A stretch of DNA of 64,000 bases from Carposina sasakii (GCA_014607495.2 CP053162.1:744001-808000), one strand, 5' to 3'. Counted from the first letter of the stretch, positions 49,620 to 61,128 are shown. Program-made: numbers and translations. The notes: a model not told the origin generated them from the sequence alone.

Positions 49620-52600
49620 TTACTCCTCTTTCTTCGTAGACGTGGGTTTGCAGAACCGTCTGATGAGTTGGTTGATTGGACACTCCACCATCAACCACAA
49701 TGGGACCGCCGACAGCATACTCACTATTGTGATTCCAATGAAAAATATCACCTGTGGAAACATTTGAATATCAGTTGTACAATTCGGGTAGGTATTTTAA
49801 AGGCTAATTATGAATGTTTCAATGCGCTAAACTAACAAAAATATTTGTGTAATAAAGAATAATAACAATCTACGTAGAAAAGTTCTGTGCTGTGGGGCAA
49901 GCACGAACCTCTCGATAGTCCGTAACGCCATCGTCACAACGTCATATCTCATAGATTGCGAGTCGATAATGATGCGCGGCGGCGCGTTAAAAGTTTCATA
50001 CCCTACTGATACGGGACTTCACTAGAACATCAGCCGTTTCTCCTTCCGTGCGTGTCGTAAAAGTCAACTAAGAAACTCGGACAGGCGATAAGCTAGCAAC
50101 TTGTCACAGATCATTTATATCTGTCTCTGGGATGCTAAACGTGGGATGTCCTTGACGGTTTTGGAGTTCTGGCTACCCCCTTTCGGGTACACAGCCGTGT
50201 TTACGTATGTATGTATGTAAAGTTCTATCTGCTCGTAAGCCTGATCCGCCATTTTTGCAATCACTGTTGTATTGAGACTTTCTCAATGAGTCAACGCTCA
50301 GCGCTGGGCTTTGGTTTATTGTGAAATTATGATTTTTTTGAGGGCTGTTATCTGTAACTTGAGAAAACCCCATGATTTTATGTACTTGCGTGTTTTTGAT
50401 AAACTATTTACTTCCTAAGCTATACCTATTTAAGTTTGTTTGTAGGTGTGTATTCGTTATTTAGTTCCTTACCATTCCGAATTGAGATACATAGATCAGC
50501 TCGGTCCACGTGCCGATGTACATCCGTATCCAGATGGTGTGGACGATGAACACCATGTACGAGATACGGGTGACGTACGTCCACACGCGCATGTTCAGCA
50601 CACTTTGGTACACGGCTGGAAATAATAAAATCAGAAGTATTTATATGATAACTGGTAAGATATGTAGGAAAATCTTACTGCCCTACTAACGAGAGAATAA
50701 CTATCGGAGGTAATAACATAAAAATCCTTCAATATAGTCTCAGCAATCGAGAAATATGTTGCTTAATTAACATTCCATACTTTATTTGTTTTTAGACATA
50801 CATATTTCCCAAAGAGATTGGACAAAAAATCTAGTACTTAACGAATTTAATGAGAAATGTTTCCGAGTAATTTTGAATAAGCTATGATTGTCAGGGCCTC
50901 GTCCGTTACATACCACCTACTATATTTAATTTAATGTAACATCTATATAACCTGTGACATGCAATAAATAAATGAATCTAAATCTAAAACCACGGTAAAC
51001 CACGGGCAGGTGAGTTTGACTTTGGGTCCTAACCAGTCCTAAGGTATTATTTGAACCTACTTACCCAAAAAAAGACATACAGACGAATTGACAACCTTCT
51101 TTTTTGGAAGTTTGTTAAAAATAACTTATTATTTATTAATAATCTTATAAAAATAACTTACTCTCAACTTTGAAGATGGATCCGAATATCAATACAGCCA
51201 CAACAAAGCTTCCAGCGGTCTTGATAAATCCAGCATGTAAAGTTCTGATCAGGAGAGAGGGACGCGTTTCTTCAAAATATACATTTCGGAAAGACAAGGT
51301 TATTGCCATCATTAGTGGCAAGCATGCCCAGTACAAGTAGCGGAAATTCTGAAATAAAATGTTAATACGTACTTAATATACACACGACTGTGTTTCCGAA
51401 ATGGGGTACCCAGAACTGCAGGATTACCAACTGCAACTGCTGCAACTGGACAAGTTACTGCAGGATTGCCAACTGCAACTACTGCAACTGGACAAGTTAC
51501 TTTGCTAGCTTATCGCCTGAGAGAATGCACGAGTTACATTCAGCGAAATGGCCAAGCTACATTGAATATATTGCTGAAGTGTAGAGTTCGTGAAGTTAGG
51601 CTTTGTAGAGTAAGGGCATCAGAAGCTTGACTCTACGAGATATTTTTGACAATGCGAGGATGGGTAACATTGGAAATGATTTTGATGGGATTCTTATGAC
51701 ATAAAGAAAAACTAATACAAAATGTAGAAATCGTAACGAAGATATACCTTGTGGATATTGTAGCCAGTCTTATGCAGGTGATTGACCAGGTAGCCCAACC
51801 AGATACCCCAAACAAACCCCACCATGTTAGTGTGTGTTCTCTTGTACACAACGTTAAACATTGGTTCAAATACGAAGAATGTTCGAACTACTCTGTAAAA
51901 AGAAATATGACAATAAATAAATGTGTATCAACGGCAAATATGATGAATATCGATGTTTCTTTTCGAGTCATGTATGTTATATATATATCTATATTGCTTA
52001 GTTGTGGGGCATTAGTAGGTATAATGGGGAAGATATCATTTACTTTTAATTTAAGTTCCTGTTATAGGGGATAACAGGGCAGAGGGCCACAACAGTTCAC
52101 CGCCATGTGAACTTATTTTTTATATAAAATAAGTTAAGCGCGAAGCTCAAGACCGAGTAACATGGCAGTGAACTGTTGTGGCCCTCTGCCCTGTTATCCC
52201 CTATAACAGGAACTTAAATTAAAAGTAAATGATATCTTTCCCATTTTGCACGTCCTAGTGTAAGCTTTTCAGTAGCTTGCTTCTAAATATTCTATTGGAA
52301 GGTTACTTACTCAGGAGAAATTATGAATTTAGCATGGAAGTCATTGAAGTAGGTGTGGACTATTGGTGCCACCACGGTAATGAGGAGTAGCATTCCCAGA
52401 GCCCAGTTTCTTCGTCGTGGGCTTAGAGTAACTATCACCATGCCTAGAATGTACAACTGCATGTCTGCTGATATATACCTGCATCAAATAATAAGAATAA
52501 TAATAGGAAGAGTAGTTAAGTTAGCCAGAAAAGCATGATCATGGGGAATAATTTAAAAGATCAGTGACAAGTTGCTAACTCATTGCCTGAGAGTACACCT

Positions 52601-55600
52601 CTGAGTTCCTTAGTCGACTCTTACGACATGCACGGAAGGAGATACAGCTGATGTATTCTAGGTAAGACCCGAATCAGTACAGGACTACAAAACAATAATT
52701 ATGAATAATAGAGAGGTGGAACCGTTATTCTCTCAGCTAATTGTGGAGTTTCAGAAACATAGATACTCACCAAGACTGAAAAAAACATTCTGTGTTGGTA
52801 AGGTAATTGTTGTAGAGGAGCATATGTGCCCACCAGTCCTGACGGCAGGCCATTGCCTCTCTTACCACTGCCATCTAGAAATAAAACATAGATACATATA
52901 GGTACGTACTCATAGCGTAACAGTCCAGTGGGCTGCAATAGACCGACACGGATGTGTTACCAAATTTGGGTAGATGGTACCTACTCCTTGACACGTGGGA
53001 CTCAACGGGATAATGTATGGATTGGTAGATATTAGGTATCATGTGGGATACCATGCTTACTGGTGAAAAAGTTGAATAATTTGCCCACTTCTGCCCAACC
53101 TCATTGGGAATAGCGGGTGTATATTATTTGCTGTTATGTTTGTAGTGGTGTTACTAAAGTACTTGTGACTACGCTCATTTGTCTCATTTTTAAAGAAGAC
53201 GCCGAATAAATCAAAAATCCTTGTCCGTGGTGTTAATAACCTTAAAGTTGATTTTGAAGAGGATATTGCATTATTTGGTACTACCTAAACTTGGAAATCA
53301 AGTTAGATTAATCAAGATATGATTAAATAAGAGAGGTTAGGCGTGGGTTAGGCTATTTTCAGAGATTATGCAAAATGATACCTACAAGTATTTTTTTATT
53401 AAGAAATACTTGTACTCGTATGTCTCCATATAAATGTAAACTTGTATTTGTATTACCTGCCAGAGAGGCCCCGTGCCTAGAAACCTATTCCAAGTCATCA
53501 CGAATGCCATCAGGACCGCGAACGGTAACATTATTCTGAAACGTTCACATACTCGTAACATTATAGCATAAAATTATTTGCCTAAAATATAAATAATGAC
53601 GGTGCCTTTGCAAAAAGCTAATACGTCAATTGCATTTCTGGCGATCAAAAATTCAAGACCAAATTGAAAAACAATAGAAGGTTTGAATAAAAAGATGTAA
53701 ATATTGCGTCAAATAATAGCATACCAAAATGGCTGTAGAACCTCAAAATTTATTTTTATTTAGCTGTTATACAATAGTAAGATTTTTTTTAAACAAATGC
53801 CACCTGAACAACAATTTTAGTTTACAAGAAATGTAATTATTATACCGAAGGTATCGCTGGAGCAGGTTCCACATCACATTCGTCCAAGAAACAGGCTTCT
53901 TGTCCCAGCATTTGGTCATCACTAGCAGGAATCCAGATATGATAAAGAACGTCTGTACCATCCAGGACCCATTGAAACACCATTGGTAAAACAAATTATC
54001 GTAAACCTGTAAAAATGTTAAATAATACTCGAACTTTATGGTGATTATAAATATATCATATAGTTATATTAGCAGGCATGATCATACCAATTCCAAATCC
54101 CGTGGGTTTTGTATGTTATTCGCCGAAGCGATATATATATGCGCCAGAATCACAAATAAACAAGTGATTCCCCTAAAACATGAAAACGCTTAATATAATA
54201 GAGTTGTAAAAAACACGTCGTAGTAGATAAGAATAGGTCCACCGATTCTATCAAACGATTAGGTACTTTAATAGGAAAGTGTCAAGCATAGAAATGTTTC
54301 AGCACGGAGCAATTTTTTTATTAGTTTGATGAGGTTTAGGTACTTATGCCATAGCTGATACGTCCCGTGCCTGACACGTCCCTACTCGTATTACGGTCAT
54401 GGTATGGCAGGATCAGTGAACTCCTTTAGTGTCCATTATTACTTACTTGTAGCCATTAAGATGGTTGGTATGAATAGCCCCCGGTGCGGGCTCACGCGCT
54501 GGTTCCTTTAACCTTCTCCAGTTTACTTTTAATGAGAAACATTTTAAGATATCATTGCCTGAAAACGATAGGTAATGTATATGATGATCTCCGACCGTAT
54601 TTCGGCCAAGGCGACCAATCTCTACGGAGATTGTCCAGGTACGCAGGAGATATTATAGTGCACAAGTGTGTGCGCAAACACAGATGCACTCTGAAAGCCG
54701 ACACGACCGGAGAGAGATCAGGCACAGGGCCAACGGTTTTACGTGCTTTCCGAGGCACGAGCTAAGTGACAATTTTACAACATTAAAATCTGTACATGAA
54801 ATAAATTAATTGGTACAGGCCCGTGACTGGGATCGAACTTACGCCTGCCGCTTAGAAAGTGCACGTCTTAACTACTGGGCTATCACCGCTATGTATATAT
54901 TTATCTATCGTAACATCGAGTTACTTACTTTGGCCCAGCCAAGGGGTCACATTGGAGTTTGGCTCAAGCTAACTACGGCCCATTGATTACGTAAAAGCAA
55001 CGCACACACCCTCAATTATCGCGATCGCGCGGCTTCGGCTTTGCTATTGCTTTTACGTAATCAGGTAATCATCAAAATAGTTGGCGCTTCTCATCGATGT
55101 ATAGCCGCCCATACATCGATGAGAAGCGCGAACTATTTTCATAATTTTCTTTATGTTCTGGGCCAAAGTTATACCCCTGAGCTTCAGTAACCGATCAGTT
55201 TCTATTTTCTTTTTAATGAATATGTGAACACGTTTTCTTACCTGTCTTTCCAACTATATTTTCTAAACCAGCAGGCCTAATAGTTCCAAATATATTCAGC
55301 AATAACAAAAATATAAAAAATATAGCTACAAATCTATCTAAATTATCTATTTTCCTATTTTCTTTTTCATTAACGCAATCTATTTCATAGACTTTGGCTT
55401 TTAAATTATAATTCTTCGTAAGTGGTTCATTCAGGCATGCCTCAAGGGTCTGTCCTAGGTCCTCTTGTAATGTATGCTTACAAGTTTCGTTTACACAAAT
55501 ACTGTAATGTAATTGTGTATGATCGAAATGTCTATTGGTATAAGACGAATATTCCTGAAAATATAACGGAAAATTATGTCTATATCAGGAAACAGGTGAC

Positions 55601-57424
55601 CTTAACAGATGATGAGTTAAGCACATCCATGTTGTTAGGCTTATTTTATAACTAAAGTCACAACTCTGCTCTCAATTAGGTACTTCACAAGTTAACTACG
55701 AAACTACAAACATATACAGGGTATTATTTCGTTGCCACCGTTACAATGGGAAACAATGTAAATTTTTTGGATTTTTTTTTAATTACTTGATCGAGCGTAA
55801 TTTATAGTGTCCAGTTTTTATGTTAGTTTTTCCATAGATAGATATTAATTATTTCTCTTGAAAAAATCTTGCTACTCGCGTTTATGTGCATTTATGCAGA
55901 AAACGCAGTCTATTTACTCAACTTTGGACCCTAATATTTTGGGAACCAGACACTTCCCAGGTATGCTTCCATGGAGAAAAATGATTGTGATGATGTGGAG
56001 ATCCCGTAGTTTTCGGGAACGTTGACGACCAAAAAACATTCTGTATACTCGGTTATGTTCCCGAAATGGAGTAGCTAGAACTTCAGGGTCATAAAGGACT
56101 ACAACCACGTTTAACATAACGACTAAACTAACCTGTATTAATTTATAAACGTCGTTGTTGGCATCAGGAACGATTTTCATATCTACATTGCAGAAGAGAT
56201 AGTCCTTCTCAATGCAGGAAGTGTAGTTGTCCAGGTGAAACAGGCGAGGCATTCGCTCATACTCTGACTCTGTAAATTATATTCAATTTTATGTTTCCAT
56301 ACCGTTGCCTGCGATTATACAGGGTGTTTTTTCATTGCCACCCTTAACGAAGGGTACGTACTCTATACATCAAATAAAGTAAGTTTATGCCAAAAAAAAT
56401 GCTGGGAAACGATGTAAATATTTTTTTATATTTTTTTTTTATTTATTGATCGGGCGAAATTTATAATGTCCAGTGTTTATGCTAGTTTTTTCATAGACAA
56501 ATAGATATTAATAATTTGTCGCGAAAAAATCTTGCTACACGCGTCAATGTGCATTTATGCAGAAAAACGCAGTCTATTTACTCAATTTTGGACCCTAATA
56601 TTTTGGAAATCAGAGACTTTTCAGGTATGCTTCCATGGAGAAAAATGATCGTAATGATGAGGAGATTCCGTAGTTTTCGGGAACGTTGAAGACCAAAAAT
56701 CACCTACTTACCCTATATGTGAGCAAAATTTCAAGAAGTTTGATTAAGTAAATAGAGCGTGAAGAGGTACTTAATAAATTTATATTCATTTTTATAAAAT
56801 TATTAATAAAGAAATGGAAAATATTCCTCACCCGAGTGGGAATCGAACCCACGACCTCTGCATACCGTGCTAGCGCTCTAAACATTCATTTTTGACACGT
56901 TGCCCGAGAGTAGAGATCGGTTAGCCTTATCATAGCTAGTTAATATAAGTAACATAAATCTTTTGTATTGTGTAACCTATAATAAATATGTAGCAGAAAA
57001 TCTTACCAAAAACCTTTTTATTTATGTTAAAGTTTGCAGTTTAGTGCATGAAGAGCTAGAAGCTTGGACACGAGACTCTATACCCGAAATAGGGTAGCCA
57101 GAGCTGCTGGATCATGAAGGAGATCCCCACAGTCATCTTTACCATAGTGGGATCAGGATGTTCATGATCAGTGACAAGTTGCTAGCTCATCGCCTGAGGG
57201 AACGCCCCTGAGTTCCTTAGTCGACTCTTACGACATGCACGGAAGGAGATGCAGCTGATGTATACTAGTGAAGCTCCGCACAGCCTTAGATGGTGGTGTA
57301 AAATATTTAAACAAAATAAGATTAAAAACTTACCGTTTAACCGAAGTACATCCGCCGATGACACATGTAATATTATAGGTATAATCCACACTGGTAACAA
57401 CATTACCATCTTCATCTCAGCCAT
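49620..57424 (-). CDS. nrf-6-like: NRF-6-like membrane acyltransferase gene D (13 exons, 618 aa)
   Basis: Exons from 5' to 3': 57334-57424, 56133-56269, 55242-55554, 54447-54558, 54088-54172, 53846-54006, 53457-53535, 52771-52874, 52311-52478, 51748-51892, 51162-51348, 50473-50615, 49620-49751; 1857 nt in frame, all GT-AG, and exon sizes from exon 2 to exon 12 are identical to gene C. The signal peptide is in exon 1 (MAEMKMVMLLPVWIIPIIL). The six-cysteine NRF domain opens MPRLFHLDNYTSC. Acyltransferase-3 landmarks: NGYKGITCLFVILAH with His 229, QTFFIISGFLLVM, NRFLGTGPLW, HTNMVGFVWGIWLGYLV, RISYMVFIVH, MVECPINQL. Exons 2-4 are almost identical to those of gene C, while exons 5, 6 and 11 differ much more. 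The first ATG was used; a second at codon 4 aligns with the gene C start. Confidence 0.88.
52023..52244. mobile_element. 222-bp foldback hairpin in intron 9 of gene D
   Basis: Left arm 52023-52108 and right arm 52160-52244 are almost perfectly complementary (about 86 bases, few mismatches), containing GTTCCTGTTATAGGGGATAA and its inverse. The 51-base loop holds a further small hairpin (AACTTATTTT...AAAATAAGTT). No coding capacity. It resembles a foldback or palindromic MITE; no target duplication was resolved. Confidence 0.75.
54825..54900 (-). repeat. tRNA-derived SINE head
   Basis: On the minus strand, AGCGGTGATAGCCCAGTAGT (A-box part) and GTAAGTTCGATCCCAGTCAC (B box). The acceptor ends do not pair as in a functional tRNA, and an AT-rich tail follows. 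It lies in intron 3 of gene D. Confidence 0.5.
54984..55063. mobile_element. 80-bp MITE with TGATTACGTAA ends
   Basis: Short relative of 32486-32631: the ends TGATTACGTAAAAGCAA and its inverse, with the GCGATCGCGCGGCTTCGGC core in the opposite orientation. It sits directly beside a 66-bp hairpin (55074-55139). Confidence 0.6.
55074..55139. repeat. 66-bp near-perfect hairpin
   Basis: AAAATAGTTGGCGCTTCTCA at the left pairs with the inverse at the right through ATCGATGTAT, with one mismatch and an 8-base loop (AGCCGCCC). It lies about 100 bases 3' of exon 3 of gene D on the minus strand. Confidence 0.65.
55717..56043 (+). mobile_element. MITE-2 copy in intron 2 of gene D
   Basis: TA-flanked, begins CAGGGTATTATTTCGTTGCC and ends CCAAAAAACATTCTG; a small internal deletion relative to 34210-34603. 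A 112-codon minus-strand frame running from exon 2 into it is not a gene. Confidence 0.7.
56320..56702 (+). mobile_element. MITE-2 copy in intron 1 of gene D
   Basis: Begins CAGGGTGTTTTTTCATTGCC after TA; the right tip is degraded (ends CCAAAAATCACC). It is in the same orientation as the copy at 55717-56043, with exon 2 of gene D between them. Confidence 0.7.
56795..56885 (-). repeat. Truncated tRNA-derived SINE-like repeat
   Basis: Same family as 4812-5003: the B box GTGGGTTCGATTCCCACTC and the TTTCTTTATTAATA tail are kept; the A-box side is lost at about 56880. Confidence 0.55.
57065..57292 (+). repeat. Well-preserved R-repeat copy in intron 1 of gene D
   Basis: Runs from CCCGAAATAGGGTAGCCAGA through CAAGTTGCTAGCTCATCGCC and TTAGTCGACTCTTACGACAT to a GTGAAGCTCCGCAC end. 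It is useful with 59518-59713 and 42950-43158 for building the family consensus. Confidence 0.65.
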
Positions 57425-57481
57425 TTTTAATATTTGAATTTTAATATTTAATATTTAACCTACACGTGTCTTATGTCGTAT

Positions 57482-57488
57482 CTTTATA
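57482..57488 (-). promoter_or_regulatory. Possible TATA box of gene D
   Basis: TATAAAG on the minus strand, about 60 bases upstream of the ATG at 57424. It would place the start of transcription near 57455. The downstream 5' UTR (repeated AATATTAAA words) resembles the equivalent stretch before gene C. Motif and spacing evidence only. Confidence 0.35.
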
Positions 57489-58047
57489 TGAATACCGGAT
57501 GATTAGTCAAAAATATTATTTTCTGTGTACTTTATACCCACTCATTTAAAGCATAGCTGATTAAAAAACCATAGCATATGCGATGAAAAAAACGTCATGA
57601 GGCATTAATTACCTATCGTAAAATCTCTGCGTGACAAACAGAGAGATATCTGCAATTTTGGTAATCTAACCATTACATAACGTATCGCCGAGGCTTATTC
57701 TGTATTTTGTCATCTTGTAGGTGTAACATCCCAGATAGACTGATCATGGTCTGTCTGCCTAAGGATCATCAGGCGTAGCATGAAATGGACGAAAATCCAC
57801 TGAGTTACTTATACCTGCTTATTTAACAACTGAATAAACATCATGAGTAAAAAGAGTAAGTGATTACTTATTGCAGAGCTAATTAATTCAGTCCCTGACT
57901 CGAGAACTTTAACTTCGTAAAGTTAAAATCTACTAAATACTGCAGAATCAGCTTTCATACGGTTCACTGATGCTATCTCTTAGCCTATTAAGAATTTTAC
58001 GTATAGAACCGTCCATTATGAAATATTTGCATATTTGGATAAACCTA

Positions 58048-58207
58048 ACGCAGCTTAAGGCTGCCTGTCCATTGAAGCGGAGCGAGCTTGCGGAGCGGAG
58101 AAACAGAGAAATATTAACCAATAGGATTGCATAAAAACTCCGCTCAGTTGCAGTGGAAAGAGCGAGCTAGTTTAAAAATTCATCCTAAAGCGGCAGCAGC
58201 CTAAAGG
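58048..58207. mobile_element. MITE-like inverted repeat (CTTAAGGCTGCCTG ends)
   Basis: The left end CTTAAGGCTGCCTG and the inverted right end CTTTAGGCTGCTGC are imperfect partners, with repeated GGAGCGAGC and GAGCGAGCTAG words inside. It lies 16 bases before the TGATTACGTAA element at 58224. Confidence 0.4.
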
Positions 58208-58223
58208 AGAAGCATCGGTAGGT

Positions 58224-58321
58224 TGATTACGTAACTTGCAGACGCAGAGCGATAGCAATGCGACGTCGAAAATTTGTGAGTGTGTGAGTGCGGGGGCGGG
58301 AAAACGAAAGTTACGTAATCA
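58224..58321. mobile_element. 98-bp MITE with TGATTACGTAACTT ends
   Basis: TGATTACGTAACTT at the left and AAGTTACGTAATCA at the right (its inverse but for one base). The interior is unlike 32486-32631 apart from GTGAGTGTGTGAGTGCG-like GT-rich sequence. Probably a diverged member of the same family. Confidence 0.5.
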
Positions 58322-59319
58322 GGGGGCGGTTCCGTTAAACAATAATATATTGTGTTACCTACTAGGAAATGTTGTACGCAAATCAATAAAAAAATGTTAT
58401 GCATATCACGTGTTTCTGCTACGTAAGATAAACGTGTAAAGAAAGATCGGTGTATTCGTTTGCTTTACGTCAAATGGCAGTGCGTGTGCTGTGCGCAGCC
58501 TTAGCTGATAGGGCAAGAAGTCAAGGGCCGAGGCGAACGTCACAGAGTATCCGCTGAAGTGACATAACTAAGGGTTAGGACATGAGAGTCCTTAGGAAAT
58601 AGGTAAAGATACGTAAACTTAAAATAAAGTTCAGAATGAAGTCATTAAAATTAGAAAGAAAATCTAGAATAGATACAGTTGTCGTGTTAGAGTTGATATA
58701 TTGGTGAAAATGTATGTATGAAGGAATTAAGCTAAGAAATGGATGTAGATAACTATTACCTATGGTATGTAGGTTCTAACTACATAAATAATACCCATTA
58801 ACCATCATTACCTGTACCTATTGAGGTGCATCAAAGTCATTTAATCAAAATTGTAAAAAACGTCTTTATATTATTAAGTTTTAACGTTTACCTCTTCGTT
58901 TGTACTTGATACGCGTTCGCGGTCAATTACGGCTGCCTAATGTTGTCTGTTTAACGTTGGTTTTAGTTATTTTCACTACTGTTTTAAATTTTCATGCAAC
59001 AGTTTACTTCTCCATGGTTTCACTTAAGTATACTTAAAATATTTAAAACTCGACCACCTCAGTCACAAACTTCAAAATAATGTAGAGAGCATTATAATAA
59101 AATATTTTATATTTATTTTTAAATAGTCCTATAGGGCAAGGGCTAAATATGATAATAGATAACATCTAACATAATAGCCCTTTACGTTACACTACTACAG
59201 GTCGTTCCTAATGGTACTTCCTTAACTTTTTTCCTTGATAACTTAGAACTCGAGAGACAAAATATCACACCAATTAATTAGGTAGGTACCTACTTAAATT
59301 TATATGGTATATCTTATAT

Positions 59320-59500
59320 ATAAAATTCTCGTGTCACAATGTTAGTTACCTTACCATACTCCTCCGAAACGGCTTGACCGATTTTTATGAAATTTTATAT
59401 GCATATTCACTAGGTCTGAGAATCGGCTACTACCTATCTATTTTTCATACCCCTTCCACGCAATAAGCGACATCCACGCGAGCGGAGCCGCGGGAAACAG
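59320..59500 (+). mobile_element. Helitron-like fragment
   Basis: Begins TATATATAAAATTCTCGTGT, passes CTCCGAAACGGCTTGACCG and ends CACGCGAGCGGAGCCGCGGG near AACAGCAGT. The same 5' block occurs at 37851 and 45118. Lepidopteran Helitron-like repeats have this layout; the call is by resemblance. Confidence 0.45.
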
Positions 59501-59943
59501 CAGTACATATATACAAGTAGACACGGGTGTGTTCCCGAAATAGGGTAGCAAGAACTGCAGGATCGTATAGGAGTTCCCACAGCCACGTTTAGTACAGCTA
59601 AGATGACAAGTTGCTAGCTTATCGCCCGAGAGAATGTCTGAGTTCCTTAGTCGACTCTTACGACATGCACGGAAGGAGATGCAGCTGATGTATTCTAGCA
59701 AAGCCCCGTACACTTCACTTCACCAAATAAAAAACTGTTTAATTACTAAAACTTTTATTAAGTACTATTTACATCAGTCGTTTATATTTACAAGTGTACA
59801 AATTATCTTAAATTTATATTACAAAAAAATAAAAACTCTGATTTCTCTATCTATTTTTAAGTACCTACTACTTATTACCTTGACATAGATATACAGGTAA
59901 GTAACTGGAATAAAATATTTGTACTGAAACAATTATAGAGATA

Positions 59944-60162
59944 AAGCCTCGAGCACACCCGATGCGTAGGTATGCGTACACGTAAGCGTAGACGTGCACG
60001 TACCACGAGTTGTAATGTATGGAACTGTATAGGCTAGGGCGTATACGTAGACGTCAAGCGGTGTGTATGTGTCTTATACAGTTGCATACTTTACAAACCA
60101 GCAGCGGTACGTGCACGTCTAAGCTTACGTCTACGCATATGCATCCGGTCTGCTCGGGCCTT
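59944..60162. mobile_element. 219-bp inverted-repeat element rich in ACGT words
   Basis: The left arm (CCGATGCGTAGGTATGCG, then GTAGACGTGCACGTAC) is mirrored by the right arm (GTACGTGCACGTCTAAGC, then CTACGCATATGCATCCGG). Arms of about 55 bases, about 80-85% paired. No frame. Confidence 0.55.
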
Positions 60163-60501
60163 AAGTGTGTCCCAGTGTAGGATACCTGTTTACGAATTTC
60201 GTGACACGATATCTGTTACGAACGTAGTTTTAATAATATTACCGGGACTCTGTAGTCCCGAGAATTACAAAAAAGATACAAATATAAGTAATAATTAGTA
60301 ATTTATTTACGTTACGTACTCTTACAAGTAACCTAACCCGCGGACGGTAATTCAGTAATGTTTTTTTCAGTTAGATTAATAATATCAGCTTCCAGACAGA
60401 ACTGTCATAACCGCTGAGGGAAAAAAGAGGGTCTAGCGTTGAGGGACGGGTGGCAGGGTACACGCTTTCAGCCTCTATTGCTTCATACTACTCTTAGTAT
60501 A

Positions 60502-60761
60502 CAGGGTGTAACAAAAAGGGTATGTTAAGCGAAAAGCTACGTAAATAGCCCACTATAGAGAACCTATCCACAAAATTTGAGACTCGAAATCACATGTTTA
60601 TTTTTCCCGATAGTATGGAGAATTTTAAAATATCTCAGGAATTTTCATACAATCTTGAAAAATAAACATGTGATTTCGAGTCTCAAATTTTGTGGATAGG
60701 TTTTCTACAGTGGGCTATTTACGTAGCTTTTCGCTTAACATACCCTTTTTGTTACACCCTG
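60502..60761. mobile_element. Palindromic MITE-1, best-preserved copy
   Basis: 260 bp; ends CAGGGTGTAACAAAAAGGG, TA on each side; the two arms are near-perfect complements over almost their full length. It is separated from the neighbouring MITE-2 only by TATA (60762-60765). Confidence 0.85.
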
Positions 60762-60765
60762 TATA

Positions 60766-61128
60766 CAGGTTTTTTGGTCGTCTAAGTTCCCGAATACTAC
60801 GGAATCTCATCATCATCACAATCATTTTTCTCAATGGAAGAATACCTGGGAATTGACTGGTTCCCAAGATATTAAGATCCAAAATTAAGTAAATAGATTG
60901 CGTTTTTTTGACGCGTGTAACAAGATTTTTTGACAAAAAGTAATTAAAATCTGCCTATAAAAAACTAATACAAACACACTATGAAATTCTGCCCGATAAA
61001 GTAGTTTTTTTATTAATATCGTTTCCCTTCATTTTTTTTTCTTCAAAAACTTACTCTATTTTATGTATAGTAAAATGAAATGTATAGTACGTACCCTTCG
61101 TAAAGGGTGGCAACGAAAAAACACCCTG
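60766..61128 (-). mobile_element. MITE-2 abutting MITE-1
   Basis: Begins CAGGTTTTTTGGTCGTC and ends CGAAAAAACACCCTG, TA-flanked. It directly follows a MITE-1 copy, so one probably inserted in the TA duplication of the other. Confidence 0.7.

Noticed and set aside
52060..52210. Resemblance to the homing endonuclease site I-SceI (TAGGGATAACAGGG)
   Set aside because: The sequence has an extra G (TAGGGGATAACAGGG) and a different 3' end. No endonuclease gene is nearby, so it is a chance likeness within a hairpin.
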